The position numbers and the translations under genes are program-made. Positions 35,025-44,099 of a DNA stretch of 64,000 nucleotides are shown one piece after another. The notes under the pieces are model-generated. The model was not told where the DNA came from. It did not search any database and saw only the letters and a program-made list of their open reading frames with translations. Each line of letters starts with the position of its first letter. Position 1 is the stretch's first letter. The DNA is from an uncultured Bradyrhizobium sp. (GTDB lineage Bacteria; Pseudomonadota; Alphaproteobacteria; Rhizobiales; Xanthobacteraceae). The stretch spans positions 62,001-126,000 of the forward strand of contig NZ_CAKZJO010000055.1 in NCBI RefSeq assembly GCF_936943645.1, read 5' to 3'.

Positions 35025-36254
35025 TTATCGTCGTGCGGTGTCCTTCCCTGGCGGCGTGACGACGCCGGTTTCGATCAGGCTGTCGATCTCGTGCTGATCG
35101 AAGCCGGCATCCGCCAGAATGTCGTTTGCATGCTCGCCGAAGCGCGGTGGCCGGCGGCTGGCGCGACCCGGCGTCTGCGCCAGCTTCACCGGAATGCCCG
35201 GCGCACGATGGCCCTCGCTTTCGACCAGCATGTCACGGTGGGAGACATGGGCTTGCGCGAAGGCTTGCGGCACGGTGTTGACGACGCCGGCGGGAACGCC
35301 GGCCTGCATCAGTTCGCGGCAAAGCGCGTCCGACTTGAAGCCGGCCAGCGTCCGTTTCAGCTCGGCACGAAGCGCGGCGACGTGACGGAGCCGATCGGCG
35401 TTGGTCCGGAAGCGCGGGTCATCCAGCAGGTCGCCGCGCTTCACCCTCTGGCAGAAGCGGCGGAACTGGCCGTCGTTGAGGATGCCGAGAAAGATCTCGC
35501 CGTCGGCCGCCGCGAATTTGTCGTAAGGCGCGATGTTGGGATGGGCGCTGCCGAGACGGCCGGGCACGTTGCCCGAGCAGATCCAGTTCGCCGCGTGCGG
35601 GACCAGAAGGCCGAGCGCGGTGTCGAACAACGTCGCTTCGACGCGCTGCCCGCGGCCGCTCCGTTCGCGCGCCGCAAGCGCGAGCAGGACACCGACGAGC
35701 GCGTTGTAGCCGGTGACGTAATCGACGATGGGAACGCCGACGCGCGTCGCGCCCGAATCCTGCGAGCCGTTGATGCTCATCAGGCCGCACATGGCCTGCA
35801 GCACGGCATCGTAGCCGGGCAGGCCGCCGAGCGGCCCGTCGACGCCGAAGCCGGAGATCGCGCAGTAGATCAGGCGCGGAAAGCGTTCGGACAGATCGGC
35901 CTCATAGCCGAGCCCCCAGCGTTCCATCGTGCCGGGCAGAAAATTCTCCACGAGCACGTCGGCATCGTTCAAGAGCGCTTCGAGCACCGCACGCCCTTCC
36001 GGGCACGACAGGTCGAGCGCCATGCCGCGCTTGCCGCGATTGACGGCGCCGAAATACGCCGCCTGTCCCGCGGCATCGAAGGGCGGCCCGAGACCGCGGG
36101 TCTCATCTCCTGATGGCGGCTCGATCTTGACCACGTCGGCGCCATGATCGGCCAACATCTGCGTGCAGAGCGGCCCCGCCAGCACGCGCGAGAGATCGAC
36201 GACCTTGAGGCCGGTCACCGCTCCGCGCGTGAGGTCGGTTGCGGGCATGCTCAT
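35025..36254 (-). CDS. CaiB/BaiF CoA-transferase (family III)
   Basis: This 409-residue protein is a family III CoA-transferase. The opening LKVVDLSRVLAGPLCTQMLADHGADVVKIEPP is characteristic. LVENFLPGTMERWGLG follows near 100, and a conserved GLPGYDAVLQAMCGLM lies near 143. The catalytic Asp is expected in the PGYD block. It transfers CoA between carboxylic acids and may activate or recycle the acid handled by this operon. The start is one of two in-frame ATGs, at 36254 or 36248. It lies 18 bases downstream of the dehydratase gene and upstream of the binding-protein gene. Confidence 0.93.
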   Translation of the reverse strand: MSMPATDLTRGAVTGLKVVDLSRVLAGPLCTQMLADHGADVVKIEPPSGDETRGLGPPFDAAGQAAYFGAVNRGKRGMALDLSCPEGRAVLEALLNDADVLVENFLPGTMERWGLGYEADLSERFPRLIYCAISGFGVDGPLGGLPGYDAVLQAMCGLMSINGSQDSGATRVGVPIVDYVTGYNALVGVLLALAARERSGRGQRVEATLFDTALGLLVPHAANWICSGNVPGRLGSAHPNIAPYDKFAAADGEIFLGILNDGQFRRFCQRVKRGDLLDDPRFRTNADRLRHVAALRAELKRTLAGFKSDALCRELMQAGVPAGVVNTVPQAFAQAHVSHRDMLVESEGHRAPGIPVKLAQTPGRASRRPPRFGEHANDILADAGFDQHEIDSLIETGVVTPPGKDTARR

Positions 36255-36272
36255 GCGCCCAGTTGGTTGCCG

Positions 36273-37412
36273 TCAGGTCCGGCTTGGCAGTTGCACGATG
36301 CCGGTGCCGAGCACCGAGACTTCGTTGTCCTGGTTGTGCGCTTCCTGCTCGATCTCGACCAGGTGCCGCCCGTTCTCGATGAACTTGCGCTTCACCTTGC
36401 CCTTGATGAACAGGATGTCGCCCTCGGGATTGTGCCGGCGGATCTTGCAGCTCGCACGGCGCAGGAAGCCGTCATCGCCCATCCAGTTGGTGAGATGGTG
36501 GGTGAGCCAGGAGCAGCGCTCCGGACCGTAATCATAGGCACCGGGCGCGCCGACCTCGAGCGCGAACTCCTCTTCCCAGTGCACGCGCTCGGGGCAGTCG
36601 GGGATGCCGAAGCGGTTGGGAATGCCGAGGCCGCGATGGGCGTCCTGCAGCTTCCAGGCAAGCTTGTTGGCGCGGATGTAGAGACCGCCCCAGCCTTGCG
36701 CATAAGCGATGAAGCCGGTGACCGTCATCGGCCCCTTCAGCATCGTCGGCAGCGCCTCGCCTTCGGAGACGTCCTGCCAATAACGCGGACGCGAGCCTTG
36801 AATCCGCTCCTCGGCATAGAGCTTGTAGGCGGCGGCCAGTTCCTCCTGGCTGTAGCGACGCGGCGCGCGGGCCTTGACCTCACGATATTTGGTGCCCTGA
36901 TCGCGCGCATGGTCGCGCTCGGTGCGGAAGCACCAGCTGTCCGCTTCGGCGACGAGGTCGCCCTGCTGGTTGAAGAAATCGACGTGATAGGTCTGCTGGA
37001 TCGCACGGCCGGCGAAGCGGGTCTGGTGCTCGACCAGATCCTTCAGCTTGGCTTCGGTGGAAATCACGTCGTTGCGGCGGACGGCCTTATGCCAGGTCCA
37101 GTCCGCGCCCGACCACATCGCGTGGACGCCGGGCATGCCACCGACATAGCCGGACACGATGCGGCTGGTCGAGAACAGGAAGCTCGGCAGCGCAATGATG
37201 CCGCCATGATTGGTCTTGGCGGCGTAGTCGGGATCGCACCAGAGCGGATTGTCGTCGCCGATGCCGTGGGCGTAGTGACGGATGTTGTCGCGCGTCGCCT
37301 CGTAGCACCAGGGCTCGGCGGTCACGCCGATGGTGACGCCGATGCGCTTGCGCAGATCATCGAGGCCCTCTTCGGTGATCTTCGGAAACCTGGTTTCGGT
37401 CTTGTCCAGCAT
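36273..37412 (-). CDS. MaoC-like / FAS1-type dehydratase, double hotdog
   Basis: This 379-residue protein has two hotdog domains. The first contains YEATRDNIRHYAHGIGDDNPLWCDPDYAAKTNHGGIIALPSFL near 38-80, where D-x4-H and NP fit the R-hydratase type. The second contains VTGFIAYAQGWGG and a C-terminal strand GDILFIKGKVKRKFIENGRHLVEIEQEAHNQDNEVSVLGTGIVQL. It resembles MaoC N-terminal-domain and FAS1-like dehydratases that hydrate enoyl-CoA or enoyl thioesters. It lies in the same operon as an acyl-CoA ligase (15 bases upstream) and a CoA-transferase (18 bases downstream), so it likely hydrates the CoA thioester made by the ligase. Confidence 0.85.
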   Translation of the reverse strand: MLDKTETRFPKITEEGLDDLRKRIGVTIGVTAEPWCYEATRDNIRHYAHGIGDDNPLWCDPDYAAKTNHGGIIALPSFLFSTSRIVSGYVGGMPGVHAMWSGADWTWHKAVRRNDVISTEAKLKDLVEHQTRFAGRAIQQTYHVDFFNQQGDLVAEADSWCFRTERDHARDQGTKYREVKARAPRRYSQEELAAAYKLYAEERIQGSRPRYWQDVSEGEALPTMLKGPMTVTGFIAYAQGWGGLYIRANKLAWKLQDAHRGLGIPNRFGIPDCPERVHWEEEFALEVGAPGAYDYGPERCSWLTHHLTNWMGDDGFLRRASCKIRRHNPEGDILFIKGKVKRKFIENGRHLVEIEQEAHNQDNEVSVLGTGIVQLPSRT

Positions 37413-37427
37413 TGACGTTCCTTTCCT

Positions 37428-38990
37428 TCAATTCGTTGCTTCTGATTGCCTGGCGGCCTGTTCACGGTCTCGCAGCACCTTGCGGTTGACCTTGCCGGCC
37501 GGCGTCTTCGGCAGCTCCGTGACGAAGCTGACCAGACGCGGATATTCGTGATGGCTGAGGCGCTGGCGCACGACGTCCTGGATCTCGTGCTCGAAGGACG
37601 TGTCGCCCGGCCGCTCCGTGACCACGAACGCCTTCACCACCTGTCCGCGCAGGGCATCGGGAACGCCGATGGCGGCGGCTTCGCGCACCTGCGGATGCTT
37701 CAGGATCGCGTCCTCGATCTCGACGGCGCTCATGGTCCAGCCGGCGGAGATGATGACGTCGTCGGCGCGGCCGCCATGGTAGAAATAGCCGTCCTCGTCG
37801 ATGCGGCCGAGATCCTTGGTCGCGATCCACTCGCCACGGCGCCAGACCTTGAGCTCGCCGGTGACGTTGGTCGCGCAGGGCTTGCCTTCTGCGTCCTGAA
37901 CCTCGACGCGCCCGCCGGGAATCGGCTTGCCGAGGGATCCCGGCTTGACGACGAAATCGCGTGCACCGGGATAGCTCACCAGGATCACGCCGATCTCGGT
38001 GGTGCCGTACATGCTGCACACCTCATGGCCGAACGTGTCGCTGATGAAGGCGGAGGTCTCGCTGTCGATCGGCTCGCCGGTAAACGACATCTTCTCGAGC
38101 GCGTAGCGGTAGCGCGGCGCCGCGCCCGAATTGCGCATCATGCGGTAATGCGTCGCGGCGGCCGAGATATTGGTGAACCGGTGCTGCTCGAGCGCAGCCA
38201 GCAGCCGCTCCGGATTGAACTTGCCGGCATAGGCGCCGACGGTGATGCCGAGCGCCAGCGGCGCGAGCGTGCCGTGCCAGAGCCCATGCCCCCAGGCCGG
38301 CGATGACGGGCAGATGAAGCGATCGCCCGGGCGCAGGCCGGTGCCGTACAACGCCGCGACCATCAGCGTGACGATCGAGCGATGGGTGTGCTTGACCGCT
38401 TCGGGCAATTCGCGCGTCGTGCCCGACGTATATTGAAACAGCGCCATCGCGTCGGCCGCCGTGTCGGGCGTGAAGTGCGGCGCGAAACGTTGCAGCCCGT
38501 CCAGGAATGCATCGTCGGCGACGACGACTTCGGGGCCGGTGGCGGCGAGGAGCTGCGCCTTCTCGGCGTTCGTCACGATCAGCCGTGGCTTGCAGTCGTC
38601 GACGCGCAGCTTGACGCCGTCGGGCCCGAACAGCGTGAACAGCGGCACGGCGATGGCGCCGGCCTTCATGGCGCCGAACACCGCGACATAGAACGCACGC
38701 GAGGGCTCGAGCATGACCGCGACGCGATCGCCGGCCTGGATGCCGCGGCTCACCAGATCATGCGCGAAGCGCGAGGATGCTTCCGCGAGCTCGGCGAAGC
38801 TGAGCACTTCGTCCGGCCCATCGGCGCGAACGACGATCACGGCCGGGTTGGAACGGCCGGCGTGCCGGTCGATGCACTCATGGGCGATGTTCAGCTGCGC
38901 GCGATTGCCGTTGAACAAATCCCAGAGCTTCTCCGGGGAGAAGATCGTCTGCGCGGCGGCGTAGCTCGTGAAGTCGGTCAGCTTGCTCAT
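37428..38990 (-). CDS. Acyl-CoA synthetase, AMP-forming
   Basis: This 520-residue member of the ANL adenylate-forming superfamily probably converts a carboxylic acid to its CoA thioester. The phosphate loop is YTSGTTRELPEAVKHTH (about 187-203). The usual YTSGTTG-x-PKG ends in G-P-K-G, so the glycine and lysine positions are altered. The A5 motif is CSMYGTTEIGV near 330. The A8 hinge GRADDVIISAGWTMSAVEIE is intact near 422-441, and the A10 lysine is in PKTPAGKVNRK near 502. It is the first gene of the operon and is divergent from an IclR regulator. The acid could be aromatic or alicyclic, by inference from ligase family and context. Confidence 0.88.
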   Translation of the reverse strand: MSKLTDFTSYAAAQTIFSPEKLWDLFNGNRAQLNIAHECIDRHAGRSNPAVIVVRADGPDEVLSFAELAEASSRFAHDLVSRGIQAGDRVAVMLEPSRAFYVAVFGAMKAGAIAVPLFTLFGPDGVKLRVDDCKPRLIVTNAEKAQLLAATGPEVVVADDAFLDGLQRFAPHFTPDTAADAMALFQYTSGTTRELPEAVKHTHRSIVTLMVAALYGTGLRPGDRFICPSSPAWGHGLWHGTLAPLALGITVGAYAGKFNPERLLAALEQHRFTNISAAATHYRMMRNSGAAPRYRYALEKMSFTGEPIDSETSAFISDTFGHEVCSMYGTTEIGVILVSYPGARDFVVKPGSLGKPIPGGRVEVQDAEGKPCATNVTGELKVWRRGEWIATKDLGRIDEDGYFYHGGRADDVIISAGWTMSAVEIEDAILKHPQVREAAAIGVPDALRGQVVKAFVVTERPGDTSFEHEIQDVVRQRLSHHEYPRLVSFVTELPKTPAGKVNRKVLRDREQAARQSEATN

Positions 38991-39037
38991 GACCGGCAAG
39001 ATACCGAGGACAGGTTAATTGTCAAATAGCGTATGAG

Positions 39038-39053
39038 ATTGTATATGTACAAT
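39038..39053. promoter_or_regulatory. IclR-operator-like palindrome between the ligase operon and the IclR gene
   Basis: ATTGTA and TACAAT form a perfect 6-base inverted repeat around TATG. It overlaps a plausible minus-strand -35 TTGTAC, with 17 bases to a CTATTT -10. It lies about 48 bases upstream of the ligase ATG and about 120 bases upstream of the IclR start. Confidence 0.45.
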
Positions 39054-39175
39054 TCATGGGGATCGCGGCCGGCGCTGCCGCGCGCGCTGCGGACGAGGCA
39101 GATCGATGCGGTGATGAGCTTTGCCGCGACGAGACGCTGTTGTTGCACCCAGGCCGCTGTTGTACCGATACGATC

Positions 39176-39952
39176 ATGCCGAATCCCAAATCACCCCGCG
39201 TTCGCGCCGTGCCTGCAGTGACACGTGCCGTCGCCATCCTCCGCCTGCTCAGCCGCAGTCCCTCGCCGCAGAGTCTGAAGGCGATTGCGGAGAGTCTCGA
39301 ACTGGTGCCGAGCACCGCGCTGCACATCGTGCGCGCGTTGCTGGCGGAGGATTTGCTGCAGGTCGATCCGCAGACCAAGCGCTACAGCCTCGGCGTCGGC
39401 ATGCTGCCGCTGGCGCGCGCCGTGCTCGAGCATGCCGATTTTCCCAGCCTTCTGCGGCCCAGGCTCGAGGAGCTTTCAAGTCGCTACGGCATCACCGCGA
39501 TTGGCGTCGAGGTGCCCGATCTCGACAACATGATCGTGGTCGCGCTGGCGCGCAGCCAGGCGCCGGTGCGGCTTCATGTCGACATCGGCAGCCGCTTTCC
39601 GGCGCTGATCAGTGCCACGGGCCGCTGTGTCGCCGCCTTCAGCGGCCAGCCGGAGAAGGAGATCGAAAAGCGCTTTCGCCTGCTGCGCTGGAATAGCGCG
39701 CCGACCTATGATGCCTGGCGCAAGGAAGTCGATCAGGTGCGCAAGCAGGGCTTCAGCATCGATCGCGGCAATTACATCGCCGGCGTGACCATCGTCGCCG
39801 TCCCAGTCCTCAACGCAAAGGGAACGATCTCGCACACCATCGCGGCCGTCGGCCTCGGCAGCCAGCTCGACCGCGCGACCTCGCTCTCACTCGCGCGCGA
39901 CATGCGCACGGTTGCGGAGACGATCGCCCCGCAGCTTACCATTCACGCCTGA
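39176..39952 (+). CDS. IclR family transcriptional regulator
   Basis: This 258-residue regulator has an N-terminal winged helix with VPAVTRAVAILRLLSRSPSPQSLKAIAESLELVPSTALHIVRALLAEDLLQVDPQTKRYSLGVGML at 11-76. It has a C-terminal GAF-like ligand domain with LEELSSRYGITAIGVEVPDLDNMIVVALARS. IclR proteins are activators or repressors controlled by aromatic or organic acids. It is divergent from the ligase-dehydratase-CoA-transferase-binding-protein operon, so it is the obvious regulator of that pathway. Its 3' end overlaps the next gene on the other strand by 10 bases. Confidence 0.9.
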   Translation: MPNPKSPRVRAVPAVTRAVAILRLLSRSPSPQSLKAIAESLELVPSTALHIVRALLAEDLLQVDPQTKRYSLGVGMLPLARAVLEHADFPSLLRPRLEELSSRYGITAIGVEVPDLDNMIVVALARSQAPVRLHVDIGSRFPALISATGRCVAAFSGQPEKEIEKRFRLLRWNSAPTYDAWRKEVDQVRKQGFSIDRGNYIAGVTIVAVPVLNAKGTISHTIAAVGLGSQLDRATSLSLARDMRTVAETIAPQLTIHA

Positions 39953-40785
39953 GGCGCTACGCGCTCCACGAGCTCGAATTGCGTCATGGTCCACGTGAAG
40001 TACCAGCGCAACAGCCACGGAATCGGGATGATCAGAAGACACCCGAAAGCGAATGCCCAGGTTCGCCACAGCAGTTGCAGTCCGGTGCCGACGAAGATCA
40101 TCTCGCGCCGCGTGCCCGCGATGTTGAGACAGATCCAGCGCATCCATGCGGCCATGACCCAGGCCCAGCCGACGATCGTGAGCACGGCGAGAAACATCAG
40201 CACCTGCCAGCCGATGAAGACCCAGGGGCTGCCGTTGAACGTCATCGGAATCGGCTGACCGTTCGAGCTGATATTGGCGACGACCCAGCGCAGGACCATC
40301 CAGGACAGGAAGGCCTGGATCGGGATTCCCACAAGCTGAAACAGGTCGCCGAAAAGTCCCGCGTAGCCCACCAGCGCCAGCGCGATGAAGACGTACCAGA
40401 TGTCGCCGACCTGCCCGGTGAAGCTGATGTTCGGCCGCTGCGGGACTTGGACGCGCGGGAACAGCCAGCGGTAATAGCCGGTGGCGGTCCAGGGAGCCGG
40501 CACAACAACGGCGTTGCCGATCACCAGCAGGATGCACCATCCCAGGAACGACCACAGCGGCAAGTCCACCGACAGCCGACCCCGCCCGTCGCCGCTCGAA
40601 ACCGGCGATCCGCCGGGTACCAGACCGGGGACCGCGCCGGCCTTTTGCCAGCCCGCCATCCCGTCGGTCCAGACCAGCGTGTCTGATCGCACGATTCCCC
40701 GGGCGATCAGATCGCGGAACTGCGCCTCGGAGAACGGCCCCTTCTGCTGGCCCTCGGATGCATGAAACCAGAGTCGATTCGACAT
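39943..40785 (-). CDS. GYF_2-domain membrane protein, copy 1
   Basis: This 280-residue protein opens with a GYF_2 domain, RLWFHASEGQQKGPFSEAQFRDLIARGIVRSDTLVWTDGMAGWQKAGAVPGL (4-55). After a short linker come about six membrane helices with repeated pieces such as RPNISFTGQVGDIWYVF, NGQPIPMTFNGSPWVFIGWQ and GTRREMIFVGTGLQLLWR. The last type resembles DUF898/YjgN repeats. Copy 2 lies just upstream on the same strand and is 298 residues long. The function is unknown. GYF domains generally bind proline-rich peptides, so a membrane-linked adaptor is one option. Confidence 0.8.
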   Translation of the reverse strand: MSNRLWFHASEGQQKGPFSEAQFRDLIARGIVRSDTLVWTDGMAGWQKAGAVPGLVPGGSPVSSGDGRGRLSVDLPLWSFLGWCILLVIGNAVVVPAPWTATGYYRWLFPRVQVPQRPNISFTGQVGDIWYVFIALALVGYAGLFGDLFQLVGIPIQAFLSWMVLRWVVANISSNGQPIPMTFNGSPWVFIGWQVLMFLAVLTIVGWAWVMAAWMRWICLNIAGTRREMIFVGTGLQLLWRTWAFAFGCLLIIPIPWLLRWYFTWTMTQFELVERVAPQA

Positions 40786-40817
40786 CTCGTCTGCTCGCTA
40801 CCGAAAGCCAGCGGCCG

Positions 40818-41714
40818 TTACATGCGCGACTGCGCGCCCCGCGGAGCGAGCTCGGTCTGCGAGGCGAACCAGTTCATGATCCAGCGGTACACCCACGGAA
40901 TAGGAATGATCAGGCTGCACAGGATCGCAGCGACGATGCCGCGCCAGAGGATGTCGAGGCCCGAGCCCTTGAACACGATCTCGCGCCGCGTGCCTTCGAT
41001 GCTACGGCAGAACCAGCGCATCTGAGCTGCAGCGACCCAGGCCCAGCCGACGATGGTGATGATGGAAATCGCAAACAGCAGATTCCAGCCGATATAGGCC
41101 CAGATCGAGCCGGTGAAGCTCAGGCCCAGCGGTTGCCCGTTCGAAGCGAGGTTCGCGACCATCCATTTGATCAGGAGCCAGTAGAGCACGAGCTGGACAA
41201 TGAAGAGCAGATTGCTCAGCAACGAACTGCCGATGAAGCCGATCGCGATCGCAAGGACGATGAAGCCGAAGAACCAGGGCACCAGCGTCATCGCACTGCC
41301 GGTGAAGCTGAGATTGGGCCGTCCGGGAACCTTGATGCAGGGCACGATCCATTTGGTGTACCAGACGAACAGCCACGGCACCGGGATGACGAAGCACGAG
41401 CCGATCGCCAGCACGAGCGTGCGCCAGGTGAAGTCGAGGATGCCGAAATCGACCGACAGCGATCCTCCGCCGGCGCCACCGCCCGCATAGCCACCACCGC
41501 CCATCATCGGCGGGCCACCCGACGGAATCATCGGCGGCGCGCCGCCACCGCCGACCAGACCGGGGATTTCGGCAGCCTTCTGCCAGCCCGCCATGCCTTC
41601 GGTCCACACCAGCGTATCCGGGCGCACGACGCCCTGGGCGACGAGATCGCGGAATTGCCCTTCCGGAAAGGGCCCCTGCTGCTTGCCCTCGGATGCGTAG
41701 AACCAACTCGCCAT
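40818..41714 (-). CDS. GYF_2-domain membrane protein, copy 2
   Basis: This 298-residue paralogue of the gene just downstream has the same layout. The GYF_2 domain is SWFYASEGKQQGPFPEGQFRDLVAQGVVRPDTLVWTEGMAGWQKAAEIPGL (3-53). A glycine- and proline-rich linker with GGGGYAGGGAGGG (about 72-84) is followed by the membrane part with RPNLSFTGSAMTLVPW, NGQPLGLSFTGSIWAYIGWN and GTRREIVFKGSGLDILWR. The longer Gly/Pro linker is the main difference from copy 1. The two arose by tandem duplication, and their stops and starts are about 30 bases apart. The linker could bind a GYF domain, allowing self-association. That is speculation. Confidence 0.8.
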   Translation of the reverse strand: MASWFYASEGKQQGPFPEGQFRDLVAQGVVRPDTLVWTEGMAGWQKAAEIPGLVGGGGAPPMIPSGGPPMMGGGGYAGGGAGGGSLSVDFGILDFTWRTLVLAIGSCFVIPVPWLFVWYTKWIVPCIKVPGRPNLSFTGSAMTLVPWFFGFIVLAIAIGFIGSSLLSNLLFIVQLVLYWLLIKWMVANLASNGQPLGLSFTGSIWAYIGWNLLFAISIITIVGWAWVAAAQMRWFCRSIEGTRREIVFKGSGLDILWRGIVAAILCSLIIPIPWVYRWIMNWFASQTELAPRGAQSRM

Positions 41715-41911
41715 GAAACGTCCCCCTCAAACATACTTTTGTACCAGCCGGGACGCTTGGGTTCACCGCATCCATGCCGAAAATGCATTCTGAAGGATGA
41801 ACGGTTGCCCTGTACAGAGGCGGCCGTTCACATGACCGCCCCTGGCCAAACGTTTTTCCGCTTCAATCTGCAACTTTTTTGTGCCATTTGCCCGGAAAGA
41901 TGCCAGATTGA

Positions 41912-42301
<390 letters not shown>

Positions 42302-42431
42302 ATTCTTGTTTCGACGCGTTTTCTTCGCGCGAGCCGCTATCCACCTCGCTTGAAGACGCTTCGATCTTCTTCGATCGCACCGGGCAACGACGCCGGATCG
42401 TGCGACGCCAATTGATGCCGGGGGGAACGAT

Positions 42432-43733
42432 ATGGCGGGAATGTTGCGACGCGCAGCCTCGATGGCTGCGCCGATCGGATTTGCGCTGCTGATGGCCGCG
42501 CCTGCATATGCAGCGGATTCCGAGATCAACACGGCCGACACGGCCTGGATGATCGTCGCCACCGCGCTGGTGCTGATGATGACGATCCCGGGGCTTGCGC
42601 TGTTCTATTCCGGCATGGTGCGCAAGAAGAACGTGCTCGCCACCATGGCACAGAGCCTTGCCGCCGTGACCATGATCTCCATCCTCTGGGTCGCGTTCGG
42701 CTACTCGCTGTGCTTCGTCGGCGACGGCCCGTGGATCGGCACGCTCGACCGCTGGTTTCTCGCCGGCATGACCATGGACAGCGTCAATCCGGCCGCGAAG
42801 ACCATCCCGGAAGCGCTGTTCATGCTGTACCAGATGACGTTCGCCATCATCACGGTGGCGCTGGTCGCGGGCTCGGTCGCCGACCGGATGCGGTTCTCCG
42901 CCTATCTCCTGTTCTCCGTCGCCTGGTTCATCTTCGTCTACATTCCGCTGGCGCATTGGGTCTGGGGCGGCGGCTTCCTCAACAGCATGGGCGTGCTGGA
43001 TTTCGCGGGCGGTCTCGTGGTGCATCTGTCGGCCGGCACCGGCGGTCTCGTTGCGGCGAAGGTGATGGGGCGGCGCCACGGCTACGGCACCGAAAATCTC
43101 TCGCCGTTCGACCTGTCGCTTGCGGTGATGGGCACCGGCCTGTTGTGGGTCGGCTGGTTCGGCTTCAACGGCGGCTCGGCGGGCGCGGCCAATTCACGCG
43201 CTGTGATGGCGATCATCGCCACCCACCTCGCCGCCTGCTCGGGCGCGCTGACCTGGGGCGCGATTGAATGGTCGACCCGGCGCAAGCCGTCCGTGCTCGG
43301 CATGATCTCCGGCGCGGTCGCCGGGCTCGGCACCATCACGCCGGCCTCCGGCTTCGTGGCGCCCTGGCACGGCATCGTCATCGGAATCCTCGCCGGTGCT
43401 GTCTGCTATTGGGCCTGCACCTGGCTGAAGCACCGCTTCAATTATGACGATTCGCTCGACGTGTTCGGCGTCCACGGCATCGGCGGCCTGACCGGGACCC
43501 TGCTCGCCGGCGTATTCGCGACCAGCGCCATCGGCGGCACCGCCGGCCTGATCGAGGGCCACCCGCAGCAGCTGCTGATCCAGTTCTATGGCGTCGCCGT
43601 CACCTTCGTCTGGTCGGCAGGCGTGAGCTTCATCCTGCTCAAGCTGGTCGGCCTGTTCGTGCCCTTGCGCGTATCCCGTGAGCACGAGCTCGAAGGTCTC
43701 GATATTTCGCAGCACGGCGAAGCCTTGCAATAA
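42432..43733 (+). CDS. amtB: Ammonium transporter, copy 1
   Basis: This 433-residue Amt/Rh-family channel has a signal-like N-terminus (APIGFALLMAAPAYA) and eleven membrane helices. The twin histidines are in LDFAGGLVVHLSAG and DDSLDVFGVHGIGG. It conducts ammonium and is regulated by the GlnK encoded just upstream. It has the short periplasmic loop before DFAGG, unlike the second copy, which carries an insertion there. The family signature LFYSGMVRKKN is near residue 57. The strong GGGGGGAA site precedes the ATG. GlnK-AmtB pairs usually respond to nitrogen limitation. Confidence 0.95.
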   Translation: MAGMLRRAASMAAPIGFALLMAAPAYAADSEINTADTAWMIVATALVLMMTIPGLALFYSGMVRKKNVLATMAQSLAAVTMISILWVAFGYSLCFVGDGPWIGTLDRWFLAGMTMDSVNPAAKTIPEALFMLYQMTFAIITVALVAGSVADRMRFSAYLLFSVAWFIFVYIPLAHWVWGGGFLNSMGVLDFAGGLVVHLSAGTGGLVAAKVMGRRHGYGTENLSPFDLSLAVMGTGLLWVGWFGFNGGSAGAANSRAVMAIIATHLAACSGALTWGAIEWSTRRKPSVLGMISGAVAGLGTITPASGFVAPWHGIVIGILAGAVCYWACTWLKHRFNYDDSLDVFGVHGIGGLTGTLLAGVFATSAIGGTAGLIEGHPQQLLIQFYGVAVTFVWSAGVSFILLKLVGLFVPLRVSREHELEGLDISQHGEALQ

Positions 43734-43744
43734 GGGCTTGCACG

Positions 43745-43768
43745 ACACATAAGCACATGCTTATGTGT
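43745..43768. promoter_or_regulatory. 24-base perfect palindrome at the start of the ArsR gene
   Basis: ACACATAAGCA and its reverse complement are separated by CA. The last base is 4 bases before the ATG of the ArsR gene, so a bound repressor would cover the ribosome site or promoter. It is the obvious autoregulatory operator. Confidence 0.7.
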
Positions 43769-43772
43769 TGTC

Positions 43773-44087
43773 ATGATCGAAGCCGATATCTTCAAGGCGC
43801 TGGCGGATCCGACGCGCCGCAAGGTCTTTGAGAAGCTCGCGGGCGGAAGCCTGAATGCGAGCGCCTTGCGCGACGGCCTGGAGATCAGCCAGCCGGCAAT
43901 GTCGCAACATCTTTCGGTGCTGCGCGCGGCAGGCCTCGTGCGCGAAGAGCGGCAGGGCCGCTTTGTGAATTACGAAGTCGATCCGGACGGAATCGCTGCC
44001 ATCGGGGCATGGCTCGCGCGTTATCGCGCCTACTGGCCGAAGCGCATGGAAGCACTCGCTGACCTCCTGAAGGACATGGATCAATAA
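43773..44087 (+). CDS. ArsR family transcriptional regulator
   Basis: This 104-residue winged-helix regulator has the ArsR core IFKALADPTRRKVFEKLAGGSLNASALRDGLEISQPAMSQHLSVLRAAGLVREERQGRFVNYEVD (6-70), with recognition helix SQPAMSQHLSVL. It has no metal-binding Cys pair in the recognition helix and does not look like a metal sensor. The type paired with an AHSA1/SRPBCC gene generally senses small molecules or redox state. A 24-base perfect palindrome lies just before its ATG. It is followed by the SRPBCC gene 12 bases downstream, so the two form an operon. Confidence 0.9.
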   Translation: MIEADIFKALADPTRRKVFEKLAGGSLNASALRDGLEISQPAMSQHLSVLRAAGLVREERQGRFVNYEVDPDGIAAIGAWLARYRAYWPKRMEALADLLKDMDQ

Positions 44088-44099
44088 GGATCTGGATCA

